64,000 nt of DNA from Arachis hypogaea (GCF_003086295.3 NC_092048.1:42160425-42224424); one strand, 5' to 3'; numbered from the stretch's first letter, positions 22,566 to 34,559 are shown. Program-made: numbers and translations. Notes: a model not told the origin generated them from the sequence alone.

Positions 22566-23642
22566 CTATTCTTCTTGTTGAGAAGTGAGCTCCCTTACAA
22601 TGATAACTGGAAACTTCTGCTCGTCCTCAAGGTAAGCATACTTGAGGTATGAAGGGAGGGGTTTTAATTCTAATTTCTGCTCATGGCCAGGCTCTAGATC
22701 ATCCGGAGCTGGTGATAATGGTGAAGTGCTCTCATTGTCCTCTGAGAATGTCCCCACACTTGGACCTTGTCCTATGTACTTCTCTTCTAATTCCTCCTGG
22801 TGAACTTCAGCCACGGTTTCATCTATGATGTCACACTCGGAGATAGAATGATCATCCAGAGGGTGCTTCATAGCTTCATTTAAGCTGAATTTCACTATTC
22901 TGCCATCTATTTCAAAAGAATAAGTTCCAGAAAATGCGTCCAGCTTGAACTTTGAAGTCTTCAGGAATGGTCTTCCAAGCAGGATTGACGATGGCCTTCC
23001 TGAGTCATTAGGGGACATTTCCAGGATATAGAAGTCAATGGGAAATATGAGCCCCTTAATGCTCACTAATACATCTTCAGCAATTCCAACCACTGTAATA
23101 ATACTTTTATCTGCTAACACAAAACGAGCTACCAACATTTTTAAGGGAGGGAGCCTCAAAGTATCATATATAGACAAAGGCATTATACTAACACATGCTC
23201 CTAAATCACACATGCAGTCAGAAAATATCATACCTCCAATAGTACAATTAACCATACATGGACCTGGATCACTACACTTTTCAGGTATACCTCCCATTAA
23301 AGCAGATATAGAACTATCTAAAGGAATAGTTTCTAATTCATTAATTTTGTCTTTATGTATACATAGATCTTTTAGAAACTTTGCGTATTTAGGTACTTGC
23401 TGAATAACATCAAAAAGGGGAACAATTACCTCAACCTTTTTGAATATTTCTACTATTTTGGGATCAAGTTCCATTTGCTTTCTGGGCTTCCTTGCAATTT
23501 GTGGAAATGGAATAGAGAGGGCGTTTTCTGCAACGTCTGCAACCTTTGGTGCTTCTTTCTGTGGTTGAGCTATCCTCTGTTCTTCTTCTTCAACCATGTC
23601 TTGTATGTCCTCTTCCTCTTCAGCATCCTCTACTTCCACCAC
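22566..23642 (-). pseudogene. A pol: aspartic protease region
   Basis: A 358-codon open piece of the gag-pol frame. An acidic stretch (residues 1-30, EDAEEEEDIQDMVEEEEQ) is followed by the protease, with the active-site motif CDLGACVSIMPLS (Asp146) and ILLGRPFLKTSKFKLD near the domain end, and then an acidic linker. The protease would cut the polyprotein into capsid, RT and integrase. Upstream stops at 23,694-23,696 and 23,883-23,885 separate it from gag. Confidence 0.85.
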
Positions 23643-24038
23643 CTCTTCAGCTGAGGCGTGTTCTGGTGGGTTTGGCTTCTCCTGATTCCTCTCTTACAGT
23701 GTGATTCCGGACCTTAGGGTGATGGCATTGATGCCACCCTTTGGATTGGGTAAGGGTTGAGAAGGAATTCCACTAGAGCTTGTATGTTGAGTGTTTGAAG
23801 TATTGGATGATCCCATCTGAGAGATGAGAGCTTGTATAGCGAATGTTAGACCGTTAAGTGAACTTTCCACGTTCTTTTGTCCTTACGCAACGGATTGAAA
23901 CACCTCGTCATTCAGAGAGGAATTAGAATAAGTGATCTGAGGAACTTGTTGTTGGTTGTGTTGTGGTCCTTGGGATTGCCTCAGGTGAGGTGCTCTGTAA
24001 GGCTGGTTATGGTTCTGATGCATGTTGTTGTTATTATT

Positions 24039-25284
24039 CTACCTCTGATTTCCCTGATTGTCTCTGCCTCCTCTGTTATTGTTGTCCCTCCAGCCCTGGT
24101 TAGAATTATCTCTCCAACCTTGGTTGGAATTGTCCTGCCATCCATGGTTGTAGCTGCCACCTTGATTGTATCCTTGATTGGGGTGGTTATAAAATTTATG
24201 AGTGGCTGCTACAGTATTGTCTTCCTGTTGGAGCTGCGAACATTCATCAGTATAATGACTATAATCAGTATAGATTCCGCACACTCTCTGTGGGACTAAC
24301 TGTTAGCTTTGCTGTGGTGGAGAAGGTTGAGCTTGCTGAGCTTGTTGTTGACTCAACTGCATCTGCCTGAGTAAGTTGGTCATTTCACATATACTCTGAG
24401 TCAGAGCAGTAGTCTCTTTGCTAGAAGATACCTTTGCAACTGCTTTTGACCAGCTTTGTTTCTGCCTGTGATTCTGAGTAGATTCAGCTAAGTCGCTGAT
24501 CAATTTCCATGCCTCATCAGTGGTCTTGTACTTTTTCATAGACCCATTGCTAGCACTTTCCAATGTGGTCTTATCTTGAGGCCTCATGCCCTGTGTGACG
24601 TAGCCGAACAACACTATCTTGTCAATCATATGGTGGGGGCATGCTTCCAGAAGATTGTTGAAGCGCTCCCAGTATTCGTAGAGAGTCTCGGATTCATCCT
24701 GAACAATCATGGAAATGTCCTTCCTCAGTTTATCAGTAACTTCAGCTGGAAAGAATTTTTCCAAAAATTCTCTTCTGAGCGTATCCCAGTTAGAAACAGT
24801 TGCTGCGGGTTGAGTGTAGTACCACTCTCTCGCTTTTCCCTCAAGAGAGAATGGGAAAGCTTTTAACAAAATAGAAGTTTCATCTGCACCATCACGCCTG
24901 ATAGTAGAACAGGCTGCCTGAAAATCCCTAAGGTGCTTAATAGGCTCTTGAGCAGGTAAGCCATGAAACTTAGGCATCAAGTTGAGTAGTGCAGTCTTGA
25001 GTTTAAAATCTACAGCCATCGCTGGGTGATGCGCTTGATACGGTTGCAGTGTAAAATCAGGGGGCTCCAGCCTCCTGGATAGTAACTCTCCTAGGTGCTG
25101 CCATGTCACCTACACGTAAATCAACCGAATCAGTATAAAGGGAGCTTGTTTCTTCCTCAAGTGATGTTTCATATTCTCCCTCGGAGAGGACTAACCGACG
25201 CCGAGCTTGCCTTATATGTGAAATAGTTCTTTCAATCTCAGGATCAACTACTGGCAAGCTTGGATCAGGAAGTGAACGCGTCAT
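24039..25284 (-). pseudogene. A gag (one frameshift, at least two stops)
   Basis: It starts MTRSLPDPSLPVVDPEIERT at 25,284, 91 bases after the primer site. The DPE(I/P)E motif is shared with gag of X, Y and G. A frameshift near 25,060 moves the frame to 25,109-24,303, which holds the gag core (FHGLPAQEPIKHLRDF, AREWYYTQPAA, EYWERFNNLLEACP). The carboxy terminus (24,284-24,039) has a knuckle-like CGIYTDYSHYTDEC, where the second Cys appears replaced, and Asn/Gln/Gly repeats. Gag and pol share one frame from 25,109 to 19,785, so the ancestor made a single polyprotein. Confidence 0.85.
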
Positions 25285-25376
25285 TTAATGAAAGAAACAT
25301 GCAGCTCATAGTAGCAAAATAAAATAAAATACAAATAAATAAATTCCAATCAATAACTTAGCACTCTATTGCAACT

Positions 25377-25393
25377 CCCCGGCAACGACGCCA
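25377..25393 (-). promoter_or_regulatory. A primer binding site (tRNA-Asp)
   Basis: The plus strand reads CCCCGGCAACGACGCCA, 16 of 17 bases of the tRNA-Asp 3' end. It is separated from the LTR by 6 bases, the same spacing as in G, X and Z. Confidence 0.85.
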
Positions 25394-25399
25394 AAAAAT

Positions 25400-26895
25400 T
25401 GACATGGCGGAAATTAGCGGATTAAGAAATTAATATAAGAGACACGTTGCAAGTACAGTTCTTAACCAACAAAAATCCGCTTATCAATTTAGAAGGGTTG
25501 TCACAAAATTAGAATTAAAATATTGGGAGTATGAATCCCAGGTCGTCTCCCAACGAGTTGCAGAAAGATGTGCTATTTTATTAATCAGATGTTTTCAAAA
25601 ATGGTTTTGAGTTGATAAACAGGAAATTAAATCAGAGAATTTATGTAATTTAAATAAAAATCTTGACCAGGAGTAGATTAGTCGGAAAGCCTATCCTTGT
25701 TGGAGTTCTCCCAAGATTAATTGATAATTGAAGGTTGTTCTGCTTAGTTATCCTTTACCAGGTAGAGAAAAGTCAAGCAAGTTGGAATTCTATTTCTATT
25801 CACAAGTTCTAATCCTCTCCCTTGGGAAGGATTAGTGTCAGTGACTAGAGGACGATCCAACAATAAACCCAATTACAACTTTACTCTTGAGCATTCCAAC
25901 TCAAGGTTCTCCTTTCAATCAACTCCCAATCAAGTTATGGAACTACTCGCTCATTATAAATGTAAACTTCACAAAATAAGAAAGGGAAATAAAGGAAGAC
26001 ATGATAAATAATAATCAAAAAGACCAATTAAGAATAAAAATAGTTCTTGTATTAATAAATTCTAAAAATAATCCAATAGTAATTTTGAACAAATTAAGGA
26101 TATGAAAGAGTAAGTGACAAGTAAGGAAAACAAACTAGAATGATGAAGTCTTGGCAGAGGTAATAAATCTTCTCAATATCCCAATCCAAAAAGCAATAAA
26201 AACAAAATCCTAAGAACTATGAATGTGTAGAGAGGAAACCTAGAGGAGGAGTAAAGTCAGATCTAAAACTAAAAATTATGCCGAATGAATCTCTCTCCTT
26301 GGTCTCTGCATGTTCCCTGGCTCTAATCTGCTTTTCTGGGCCGAAAACTAGGTCAAAACATGGCCCAAAATCGCCCCCAGCGAATTCTGTAAATTCTGCA
26401 GATCGCGCATGTCATGCGATCGCGTCATCCACGCGTTCGCGTCATCCAGCGTTTTGCCTTGCCACGCGTGCGCGTCGTCCACGCATTCGCGTCACTTGTG
26501 CGGTTTCCAATCCATGCGTTCGCGTATGGCATGTGAGTGCGTCACTGCAATTTCCTCTATTTCACGCGGTTGCGTGAGCCATGCACCCGCGTCACTTCTC
26601 GCTGGTCAGCTCCTCAATTTCTTGTGTTTCTTCCAGTTTTGCAAGCCTCCTCTCCAATTTCTAAGTCATTCATGCCCTATAAAGCCTGAAACACTTAACA
26701 CACGGATCACGGCATCGAATGGAATAAAAGAGAATTAAAATACATAATTAAAAGTCTCTAGGAAGCAAGTTTTCAACCATGGAGTAATTTTGGGAAGGAA
26801 TTGTAAATACATGCTAATCATATGAATAAGTGGGTAAAGATTTGATAAAACCACACAATTAAACACAATATAAACCATAAAATAATGGTTTATCA
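25400..26895 (-). repeat. A 5' LTR
   Basis: Matches 14,006-15,484 throughout. The main difference is a 17-bp extra unit in the CpG-rich array near 26,430; many substitutions cluster in that array as C-to-T or G-to-A changes, as expected of methylated CpG. Confidence 0.92.
26400..26600. repeat. CpG-rich array in A 5' LTR
   Basis: Same ACGCG-NN-CGCGT type as at 15,000-15,190, with one more unit, showing that these arrays gain and lose copies. Confidence 0.85.
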
Positions 26896-27050
26896 GTAAT
26901 CACCAAGGGTCGTTCTCACATTATTATTCTTCTTCTTTGCCATTCTTTCTACCTCTTCTAGCCCTTGATTTCTTCCTTATTTGTGTGGGGATCTTCTCAA
27001 TTTCAGGATCAAAGAGATTGCAATCTTTTTTTTCTTTCATGCACAAAAAC
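26896..27050 (-). pseudogene. X gag amino terminus (split by A)
   Basis: The minus strand encodes DPEIEKIPTQIRKKSRARR, the basic amino-terminal gag motif seen in A (DPEIERT), Y (DPEPEKTFRRRL) and G (DPEPERTLKRKL). It is followed, after a frame change, by VRTTLGDY up to the A insertion. The frame resumes at 14,005. Confidence 0.65.
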
Positions 27051-27232
27051 AGAACAAAAAAAAAAAGAAATCAAACTTCTGTGTGGAATATTTCTACCTC
27101 TTCTAACCCTTGATTTCTTCCTTATTTGTGTGGGTATCTTCTCAATTTTAGGATAAAAAAGATTGCAATCTTTTTTTTCTTTCATGCACAAAAACAAAAC
27201 AAAAAAAAAGAAATCAAACTACTGTGTGGAAT
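26946..27232. repeat. 145-bp tandem duplication in X leader/gag start
   Basis: Copies at 26,946-27,090 and 27,091-27,232 both start TTTCTACCTCTTCTA and end GTGTGGAATA, with about ten differences. The unit includes the gag start region, so part of gag is duplicated in front of itself. Confidence 0.88.
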
Positions 27233-27352
27233 AAAGACGAAAAAGAAGAATAAAGAAAAAAAGAATTAAATAGAATAATAAAAATAAAATAAAATAAAAT
27301 AGGATCTAAATTAGTGATTCAACCAGATGTATGTTGTCAATCTTAATTAAAA

Positions 27353-27368
27353 CCCCACAACGACGCCA
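27353..27368 (-). promoter_or_regulatory. X primer binding site
   Basis: CCCCACAACGACGCCA resembles the tRNA-Asp 3' end with one base missing and two changed. It is 6 bases from the LTR. Confidence 0.65.
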
Positions 27369-27374
27369 AAAACT

Positions 27375-28030
27375 TGATGAGCTAAAATTGATATGCTCAG
27401 ATATTGGCAAGTGCACCAAATCGCTCCAAGTAATACCATGGTGAGTGGATATCATTCGTACAAGGATTAATGGATTTAATCAAATAATGTCTAATTGAAT
27501 ATCTAATTAGATCAATCAAACCTTGGCAAGAGGATTGTGAATCTTGAAGTAGAAGCAAACAATAGTACAAAAGTGTGTTGAAATTAAACAAGAGAAAGTT
27601 TATGGATTTAGGAAAGTAATTAATGAATGAGATATTAAAGGTTTCGAAGATGTTTAACTCTGACAAAAAGTAATGCTTATGTTTTCCTACTTTGACTCAT
27701 GCAAAAATCTTTTCACAATAAATTATTTATAATCAAATTCCAATTCCTTGAAAATTTAATTTCTCTTAACTTAATTAATCGTCTATTTCTTAGTCAACTA
27801 ATTAAGAGAATGAATTCAATTTAAAGCCACAAAACTTTTAAAATACTATTCCTAGTCAAGTTAAAAATCATGAGAAAGAATTTCAAGCTAATTTTGATAT
27901 TAAATTTTCAAAGTAATGAAAGCATCTAAGACAGAATTAGAATATTTTCTAATACTTTTAACCATTAAAGATGAAGAACGAGACTCAATCTTAAAAAAAT
28001 AGAAAAATATGAATCAAAATAAAGAAAACA
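27375..28030 (-). repeat. X 5' LTR
   Basis: It starts TGATGAGCTAAAATTG next to the primer site and ends ...AAAGAAAACA, where the Y protease sequence begins. The minus-strand block TTACTTGGAGCGATTTGGTG-CACTTGC is related to the G LTR block TTACTTGGACGACCCAGTG-CACTTGC. About 656 bases. The right edge is inferred from where homology to G's gag-protease begins. Confidence 0.65.
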
Positions 28031-30031
28031 TTCCATATGCTCACTTCAGGAACTTGTCTGCAATCTCTAGTGAGATCCTTGTAGGCTGCACCTCGTGGAT
28101 CTCCAGCTTCTTCATCACAGAGAGAGGCATCAGTTTTATGCTTGATCCAAGGTCGCATAGTCCTTCTCAAATGTAATGGTCCCTATAGTTCAGGGAATCA
28201 GGAAGCTTCTGGGATCTGGCATTTTTTGAGGTAGCTTCTTTTGCACTAATGCACTGCACCCCTTGGTCAGCACCACAGTTTCATCTCCCCTCAGGGCTGT
28301 CTTCTCAGAAATTACACTTTTTAAATAGGCCATATAGGGGAGTTTCTTTTGCAACACCTCAACAAAAGAAATATTTACTTGTAACTTCTTGAGGTGTACC
28401 AAGAATTGAGCAATTTGTTCATCCTCACTCTCCTTTTGCACGTTTAGGGGGTGTTGTGCTTCAAGCTCCTTCATCTTTACAGGGTCGTGTACAAGTGCAC
28501 TCCCAGTCTCAACTTGAGCCTTGTTCTCCTTTAAATCCTCAGCAGCATTCTCTTCCTTGGATTCGGCCTCCTTATCCATATTGAGAGCCTTAAACTCTTC
28601 TCTCAGATTTACTTCTGTGTTGTTTAGAAGAGTGTTGGGAGGTCTCTCAGGTATCCTATTGCTCAACTGATTCACTTGTATCTCCAAGTTTCGAATTGAG
28701 GACCGAGTCTCTGCCATAAAACTATCAGTGGTCTTGGAGAGGTTAGAAACTATTGTGGCTAAGTTAGAGAGGCTTTGCTGAGGTGTCTCTATCTGCTACT
28801 AAGAGAGTTGGAACTGTCTGTTGTTGAACCTATTTTGATTGGTTCCATCCTGATTATTGTTGAAGCCTTGTTGAGGCCTCTGCTGATCTCTCCACCCAAA
28901 GTTAAGGTGATTCTTCCATCTCTGATTAAAAGTATTTGCATAAGGATTATTATTGGGATTTCTGAAGAAATTCTCCATGTAATTTACTTCCTTTATGGTG
29001 GTCTGAGTCATGTCACCGACATCTCCTTCATAGGGTGCATCTTGAGTGTTAATAGTTGAAACTTGCATCCCACTTAAGTGTTGGGAGATCATGCTAATTT
29101 GCTGGAACATAAGCTTATTTTGAGCCAAAATGGAATCTAGTGTGTCCACCTCCATAACTCCTCTCTTCTGAGTAGACCCAGTGTTCAGAGGGTTCCTCTC
29201 AGAAGTATACATGTATTGGTTGTTGGCAACCATCTCAATGAGCTCATGTGCTTCCTCAGGCATCTTCTTCATGTGTAGTGATCCGCTTCCAGAATGATCC
29301 AGTGACATCTTGGCCATCTCAGAGAGGCCATTATAAAAGATCTCTAACATGGTCCAATCTGAGATCATGTCGGGAGGGCATCTCCTAATCAGCTTTCTGT
29401 ACCTCTCCCAGGCCTCATAGAGGGATTCTCCCTCTTTTTGTCTAAATGTCTAGACTTCCACTCTAAGCTTACTTAGATTCTGGGGTGGAAAGAACTTGGA
29501 TAGAAATCCAGTGACCACCTTGTCCCATGTGTCCAAGCTCTCCTTAGGATGAGAATCCAGCCATAACTTTTCTTTGTCCCTTACAGCAAAAGGAAAAAGT
29601 ATAAGCTTGTAAACCTCTGGATTCACTCCATTCGTCTTAACAGTATCACAGATCTACAGAAAATCAGATATGAACTTGTTGGGGTCCTCCTGTGGGAGTC
29701 CATAAAATTAACAATTCTGTTACACTAGAGTGACCAGTTGAGGCTTCAGCTCGAAATTGTTGGCACCAATGGCAGGTAGTGATATGTTGCACCCATATAA
29801 ATAAGCAGTAGGTGCAGTGTATGAGCCAAGAACCTTCCTTACTTCCTCTCCAGCGTTTGGATTGTTAGCTGCCATAGTGGTCTTTTTAATTTCCTTCTCA
29901 AAAGTTTTTGTGAGATTCTCTCCAGCTTTACAAGCTCTGGCTTGTTGCAAACGCCGCCTGAAGGTCTTCTCAGGTTCGGGATCAAGATCAAGAAGGGGTT
30001 CTTTATCCTTATTCTTGCTCATAAACAACAA
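28031..30031 (-). pseudogene. Y gag-protease, multiple stops, truncated by X
   Basis: It starts near MSKNKDKEPLLDLDPEPEKT at 30,020-30,031, followed by IGANNFELKPQLV, as in G. The same frame runs on through 29,368-28,799 (gag carboxy part) and 28,717-28,190 (RSSIRNLEIQVNQLS), with stops at 29,720, 28,799 and 28,190 among others. The protease active site CDLGSSIKLMPLS is encoded near 28,130-28,165 after a frame change, and the frame ends at ADKFLK...AYGM, where X begins. Like G it has gag and protease but no visible pol. Confidence 0.8.
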
Positions 30032-30890
30032 GAAACAAAGAAAAGATGGGAGTCTCTATGTCAGAGTATAGAGAGCTCTCAGTGAAGTATCCTAATAAAG
30101 AAATAAAGTAAGATAAAGTAAACAAAAAAAATTCAAAAATAAAGATGGAGGATTAAATTAAATATTTTCGAAAAATAAAAAAAGATTTTAAATATTTTTT
30201 TTTGGATTTAAAAAGAAAGAGAAAACACTCAAGAAACACCTAATTTAAAATTTGGATTTAAATGAAAATAAGATAAAGATGTAAGAATTAACCTAAAACT
30301 TTCGAAAGTTAAAAAGAAAGGGTTTTTAAAAGTTTTCAAAATTTTAAAAAGAAAGAAAAAGAAAGATTAAAGAAACACCAAACTTAAATTTTGAAATTAA
30401 ATGAAATAACTAAAGTAAGATTCGAAAATCAAGAAAAAGATAAATAGGATAAAGATCAAAAATCAAGAAAGATAAACAAGATATGATTCGAAAATTTAAA
30501 AAAAAATTAATTGAACTAAAAAGAAAATCATTAAAGGGACACTAAACTTAAAATTTAAAATTAAATAAAAGTAAGATAACTCAAACAAAGAAATTTGAAA
30601 ATAAAGGAAAGATGGCTAAGATAATGATCGAAAATTAAGGAAGACAAATAGAATAAATTTTGAAAATCGAAAAAAAAAAGGAAAAACTAAAAGACACCAA
30701 ACTTAGAATTTGAAATTAGATGAAAATAAAATTCGAAAAGAAAGAAAAAGATGACTAAGATAAAATTTCAAAAATTAAGAAAATAACAAAATACGAATAG
30801 AAAATTAAAAAGAAAAATAATTAAATAAAAACTAATAAAAGTACCTGATCTAAGCAATAAAACAATCGGTAGTTGTCAATCATGAACAAT
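30032..30890 (-). other. Y purine-rich 5' leader
   Basis: An A/G-rich non-coding leader between primer site and gag. It contains at least four copies of a sequence like ACACCAAACTTA (30,220-30,245, 30,376-30,392, 30,537-30,552, 30,694-30,710), spaced roughly 155-160 bases apart. The G leader is similar (46,671-48,401). Confidence 0.6.
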
Positions 30891-30907
30891 CTCCGTCAAC
30901 GGCGCCA
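30891..30907 (-). promoter_or_regulatory. Y primer binding site
   Basis: CTCCGTCAACGGCGCCA, 15 of 17 bases of the tRNA-Asp 3' end. Confidence 0.75.
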
Positions 30908-30909
30908 AA

Positions 30910-31603
30910 TATTAAAATAGAAAAGTAATAATATTAATCCATAGAAATAAACAGAGCTCCTAACCTTAACCAAGAGGTTTAGTTGCTCGTAACTTTACAA
31001 AGAAAATAGGTTTCTGAAAAGATGTGGAAGAAAATATGATGTATAAACCTAATGGATCTTCTCCTATAAATACTAAAAATAATAAATTCTAAACGTAAAA
31101 GATATTATTTTAAAATAAAAATTACAAAGATAAGATAAGATAAGCCTAAGGAGTGCTAAAATCAACTTGGAGGCCCAATAGGTGTGAAACAGACAGCAAG
31201 CTGGCGTTGAATGCCAGGTTTGGGCGTTGAATGCCTATAGAGGAGTGTGCGCTTCTACCTTCATGCCCCCTTGCTAGCGTTGAATGCCAGGATGGGCATT
31301 CAGTGTCCAGGGAAAAGCCGACAGCATTTTTGTTTCTTGCTCCAGGCTTTCTCCAAACTGCTCCGTATTTCACCTAAACTCATAAAAACACAAGAAAAAC
31401 TCAAAGTAGAATCTAAAGATGAATTTTGCACTAAAACATAATAAAACTTAATAAAATCTAACTAAAAACAATATAAAAACAACTAAAAAAAGGGTATAAG
31501 ATGCTCAAGTATCATAAACTAACTAAACATAACATCAAATAAAAGTTAATAACTACTTAAATCAAAACAAAATAAAGGGAATGTTGGACAATTAATTGAT
31601 TAA
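30910..31603 (-). repeat. Y LTR
   Basis: Lies directly outside the primer site. It contains four GCGTTGAATGCC-type palindromes (31,201-31,310). The right edge is uncertain: it ends near GGACA (31,589) or GATTA (31,603). The sequence right after (ACCTCCCAAGCTTAAAA) looks like a polypurine tract, as if this LTR were also the 3' LTR of a second copy. Confidence 0.55.
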
Positions 31604-31919
31604 CCTCCCAAGCTTAAAAGTAATTTAATCTTCTTGTTCCAACACCCTAAAAAAAACACATACATATATCATTAGATTTTTAAATAATGTAAATGCAACA
31701 AATACTTTTTTTATTAGTACAAAAGAGAATGTTCAAAATAAAATTGTGGTCATAATATTAGTATAAATTATATGATACCTCATTTATATATTATGAAAAC
31801 TTAACTTTATTATTCTAACAACTCACATCATACCAATATCATTGTTCTCACATTTAAAAAGAGAAATATTTTTTTATAACATGGATACTTAGCCAAAAGA
31901 GAAATATTAGAAAGTTAAT

Positions 31920-33927
31920 TTTTATCTTTGATTTTTTCTTCACACCATACTTGTTGCGAAGCCAATCTCCTCCATAAATGAGAGCTTCAATGGACTCATA
32001 ATTTAGTCGAGAACGATATTCATCAATAACTTTTCCTCTAACGCTAAATGAAGACTTTGAAGCCACCATGACAGGAATTGCTAATATATCCACTGCCATT
32101 TTAGATAAAATCTTGAACTTCAAGCTCTTATTTTTTCATCACTCCAAAGCACTAAAAGACTTAGAATTGCCTTCACGAATGTAAGCATTCTCATCAAGAT
32201 AAACCTTTATTTCTGATTTTGTTGGATGAATGGCTTCTTTTTCCCAAACCATATTCATCATTTCATCAATTCCACTGATTTCAGAACCAACCACATTAGA
32301 AGAAGCAACTAGTCTGGTGTTAACTCCACTTATCGTTGTCTCACCATGACACTTTTCAGCATATTCATCATACATTTCTTGCAATATATTCTTCACTTTA
32401 TCAACATTTTCAGCAGCCACATGCTCAAATTTGTAAATTAAAGGAAAACAAAATTTAATAACATATAATTTACACGTAGGATCCAAAACACAAGTTAGAG
32501 ATATTACCATCTCTCCCCAATATTTGTCAAACTTTTCTTTTATTGAGGTTTCTATTTCTCTCATGAAGAAATCTTTATCCTCAATAGCATCATCAATTAC
32601 TTGTTTCATCCTCCAAACTCCAGGAAGGTACAAATTTAAAGTAGGATATTCACTACTAGAAATAACATGAGTAGTAAGATTAAAAATTTTTAGAAGTTTG
32701 CAAATCTTCTCAACTTTTCTCTAATCCTCCAATGATGGTTCATAAGTGGGATTCTCCTTCTCTATATATAGAAAACATATATTTAAACTTCAAAGCTATA
32801 GATAACTGTAGTGGGACAATCAATGATGAGTTTTTTCTCCTTCAAACGCTTGTTCTCAACAATCTCAACAAATATTTTAAATCTTAAATCATTAAAATTG
32901 ACATACTTAATACTTTCACAAACTTTGTGAATAATACTTTTAATTTTATGTAGTCTATCTTATACCAACAAATTCAAAATGTGTGCACAGCACTTAACAT
33001 AAAACAAACTACCACCAACAGGTAATGAGTTGTTATCTGAAATAGTATCCTTAAGAGCCTTTAGACATGAATCATTATAGGAACATTGTCAACAGATACT
33101 GAGAAGACTTTTTTTCAATTTCTCAAGTCTTCAAACACTTGAAAATAGTATTCGCAACATCAATGTCACGTCTAGGAGGAGCTGGTACTTGGATAAAACT
33201 CAAAATCTTTTTTTTTTTTGAAGATTCCACCCTGTATTAATAAAGTGACCTGTGAAAATCATATATTCAACAATTTGATGGCTTGATCTTCACATGTCAG
33301 TTGTCAAACTTATCTTCCTAACACCTTATAACAAAGCTTTAAGTGCCTCATATATTGCCAAGCATTACTTCGAGCAGTTTTATGAAAAACTTTATAAAAT
33401 TCAGAATTAGCATATTGAAAGCCCCACATACAAACTTCATCCTCAACAATGTTGAAAGGATGCTCATGAACTATAATTACTGTAACAATTATTTGTCTCA
33501 TCTTTTCTTGAGAATATCTTGCACCTGGTGTCACAAAGGGATTAACACTTGAATTGGAAGGTTGAAATAGAATCAATAGTTGCTTCTTTAGTGCAGCAAC
33601 ATGCAATCTCCTTCATAAGCAACTACTAGAATGCCTCCTTGCAAATAGCTTTTGTACCTTCAGAACTTTCAACTTGATCAAAATCGTCCCAAATTGGTGA
33701 AATCTTCTTTTTTTTTGTAATAACGGTTTCATTTCCACCATTATTATCAGTAACTTGTTGATTTATAATAGTTATTGTCTGTGTTAGTGTTGATGTAGTT
33801 GTTGATATTTATAATGGTGTAATTCCATATCTGTTGTTGGTGTTGTTGGTATTGACTGATTAATTTTTTCTCCATTTAAAGAAATAGAAATGGTCAATGA
33901 ATCACTTGAAGTTAGAAATTCAGCCAT
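31920..33927 (-). pseudogene. hAT-superfamily transposase (RICESLEEPER-like), heavily mutated
   Basis: It starts MAEFLTSSDSLTISI at 33,927. A BED-type zinc finger remnant (KKKISPIWDDFDQVE) is followed by the motifs NPFVTPGARYSQEKMRQII and VHEHPFNIVEDEVCMWGFQY (33,310-33,606), then a core with several stops. The carboxy part has FDKYWGE, LDPTCKLYVIKFCFPLIY, KSEIKVYLDE and the hAT dimerisation block DILAIPVMVASKSSFSVRGK, EYRSRLNYESIEALIYGGDWL (31,920-32,123). This enzyme family cuts and pastes DNA elements. Stops and frameshifts make this copy inactive. Confidence 0.85.
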
Positions 33928-34559
33928 TTCTAAAGCCTATTATAATTCCTAAACAAAAATTAACAAACAACATTATTTCATGATTTTTTTACTTTCGTTA
34001 TATCAATGTCATAGAGTAAGAACCTTTTAACGAAGAAAAAAATTGATAAAATTTTATGTTTGAAAAAGTAGAAACAATATTACAACACAAATAAAAAAAT
34101 CAAACTTAAAAAAAGATCTTTGACAGAATAAAATCCTATCTGATGAAAAATAACTAACATTATAACAACAAATATAAAAAAATAAAAAAATAAAAAAATA
34201 ATGACATGAGGAAGAAGAAGAAAAAGCATGTATTAAAGAGAAGAATCAAAGAAAGAGAAGATGAAGAGGGTGGTAGAAAAGCGTGTAGAATAGAGAAGAA
34301 AAGAAAGAATTTTGTGGGAATATGTTGAATGTATGTATGTTTGTTTCTTTATTAATGTGAAGGAAAAGTTTTTAGAATTATTTTATTTGATTGACTTTTG
34401 ATATTCCAGCATAAAAGATTAAAGATATTAAGAAAATAAAAATACACATATATAATTAAAGAGACAAATAACTTAGTAGATAAAGGTATTTTAATGTTAT
34501 AGAAGACCTAAGTTCAAATCCTTCCAATTATACTTTTACTAATATAATAAAATTTTACA

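Larger units (their letters stand above)
14006..26895 (-). mobile_element. Element A: complete Athila-type Ty3/gypsy retrotransposon
   Basis: A 12.9-kb element with LTRs at 14,006-15,484 and 25,400-26,895 (TGAC...ATCA) and the 5-bp TSD GTAAT on both sides. Internal order on the minus strand: primer site, gag, protease, RT, RNase H, integrase, two-hairpin motif, CpG-rich palindrome array, env-position ORF, second polypurine-like site, about 1.4 kb of non-coding DNA, polypurine tract. An ORF after pol, the tRNA-Asp primer and the very long 3' non-coding region fit the Athila lineage (Calypso-like in legumes). By eye the LTRs differ at about 40 of 1,480 sites, roughly 97% identical. Coding parts carry several stops. 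Confidence 0.9.
26896..28030 (-). mobile_element. Element X, 5' part (gag start, leader, primer site, LTR)
   Basis: Continuation of X across the A insertion. It includes the gag start region, a 145-bp tandem duplication, the primer site and the 5' LTR. Its right edge at 28,030/28,031 cuts the protease gene of Y, so X inserted into Y. Confidence 0.75.

Noticed and set aside
30220..30710. CRISPR-like spacing of the ACACCAAACTTA word in Y leader
   Set aside because: Plant DNA, spacing only roughly regular, unit is a polypurine-like motif of the element.
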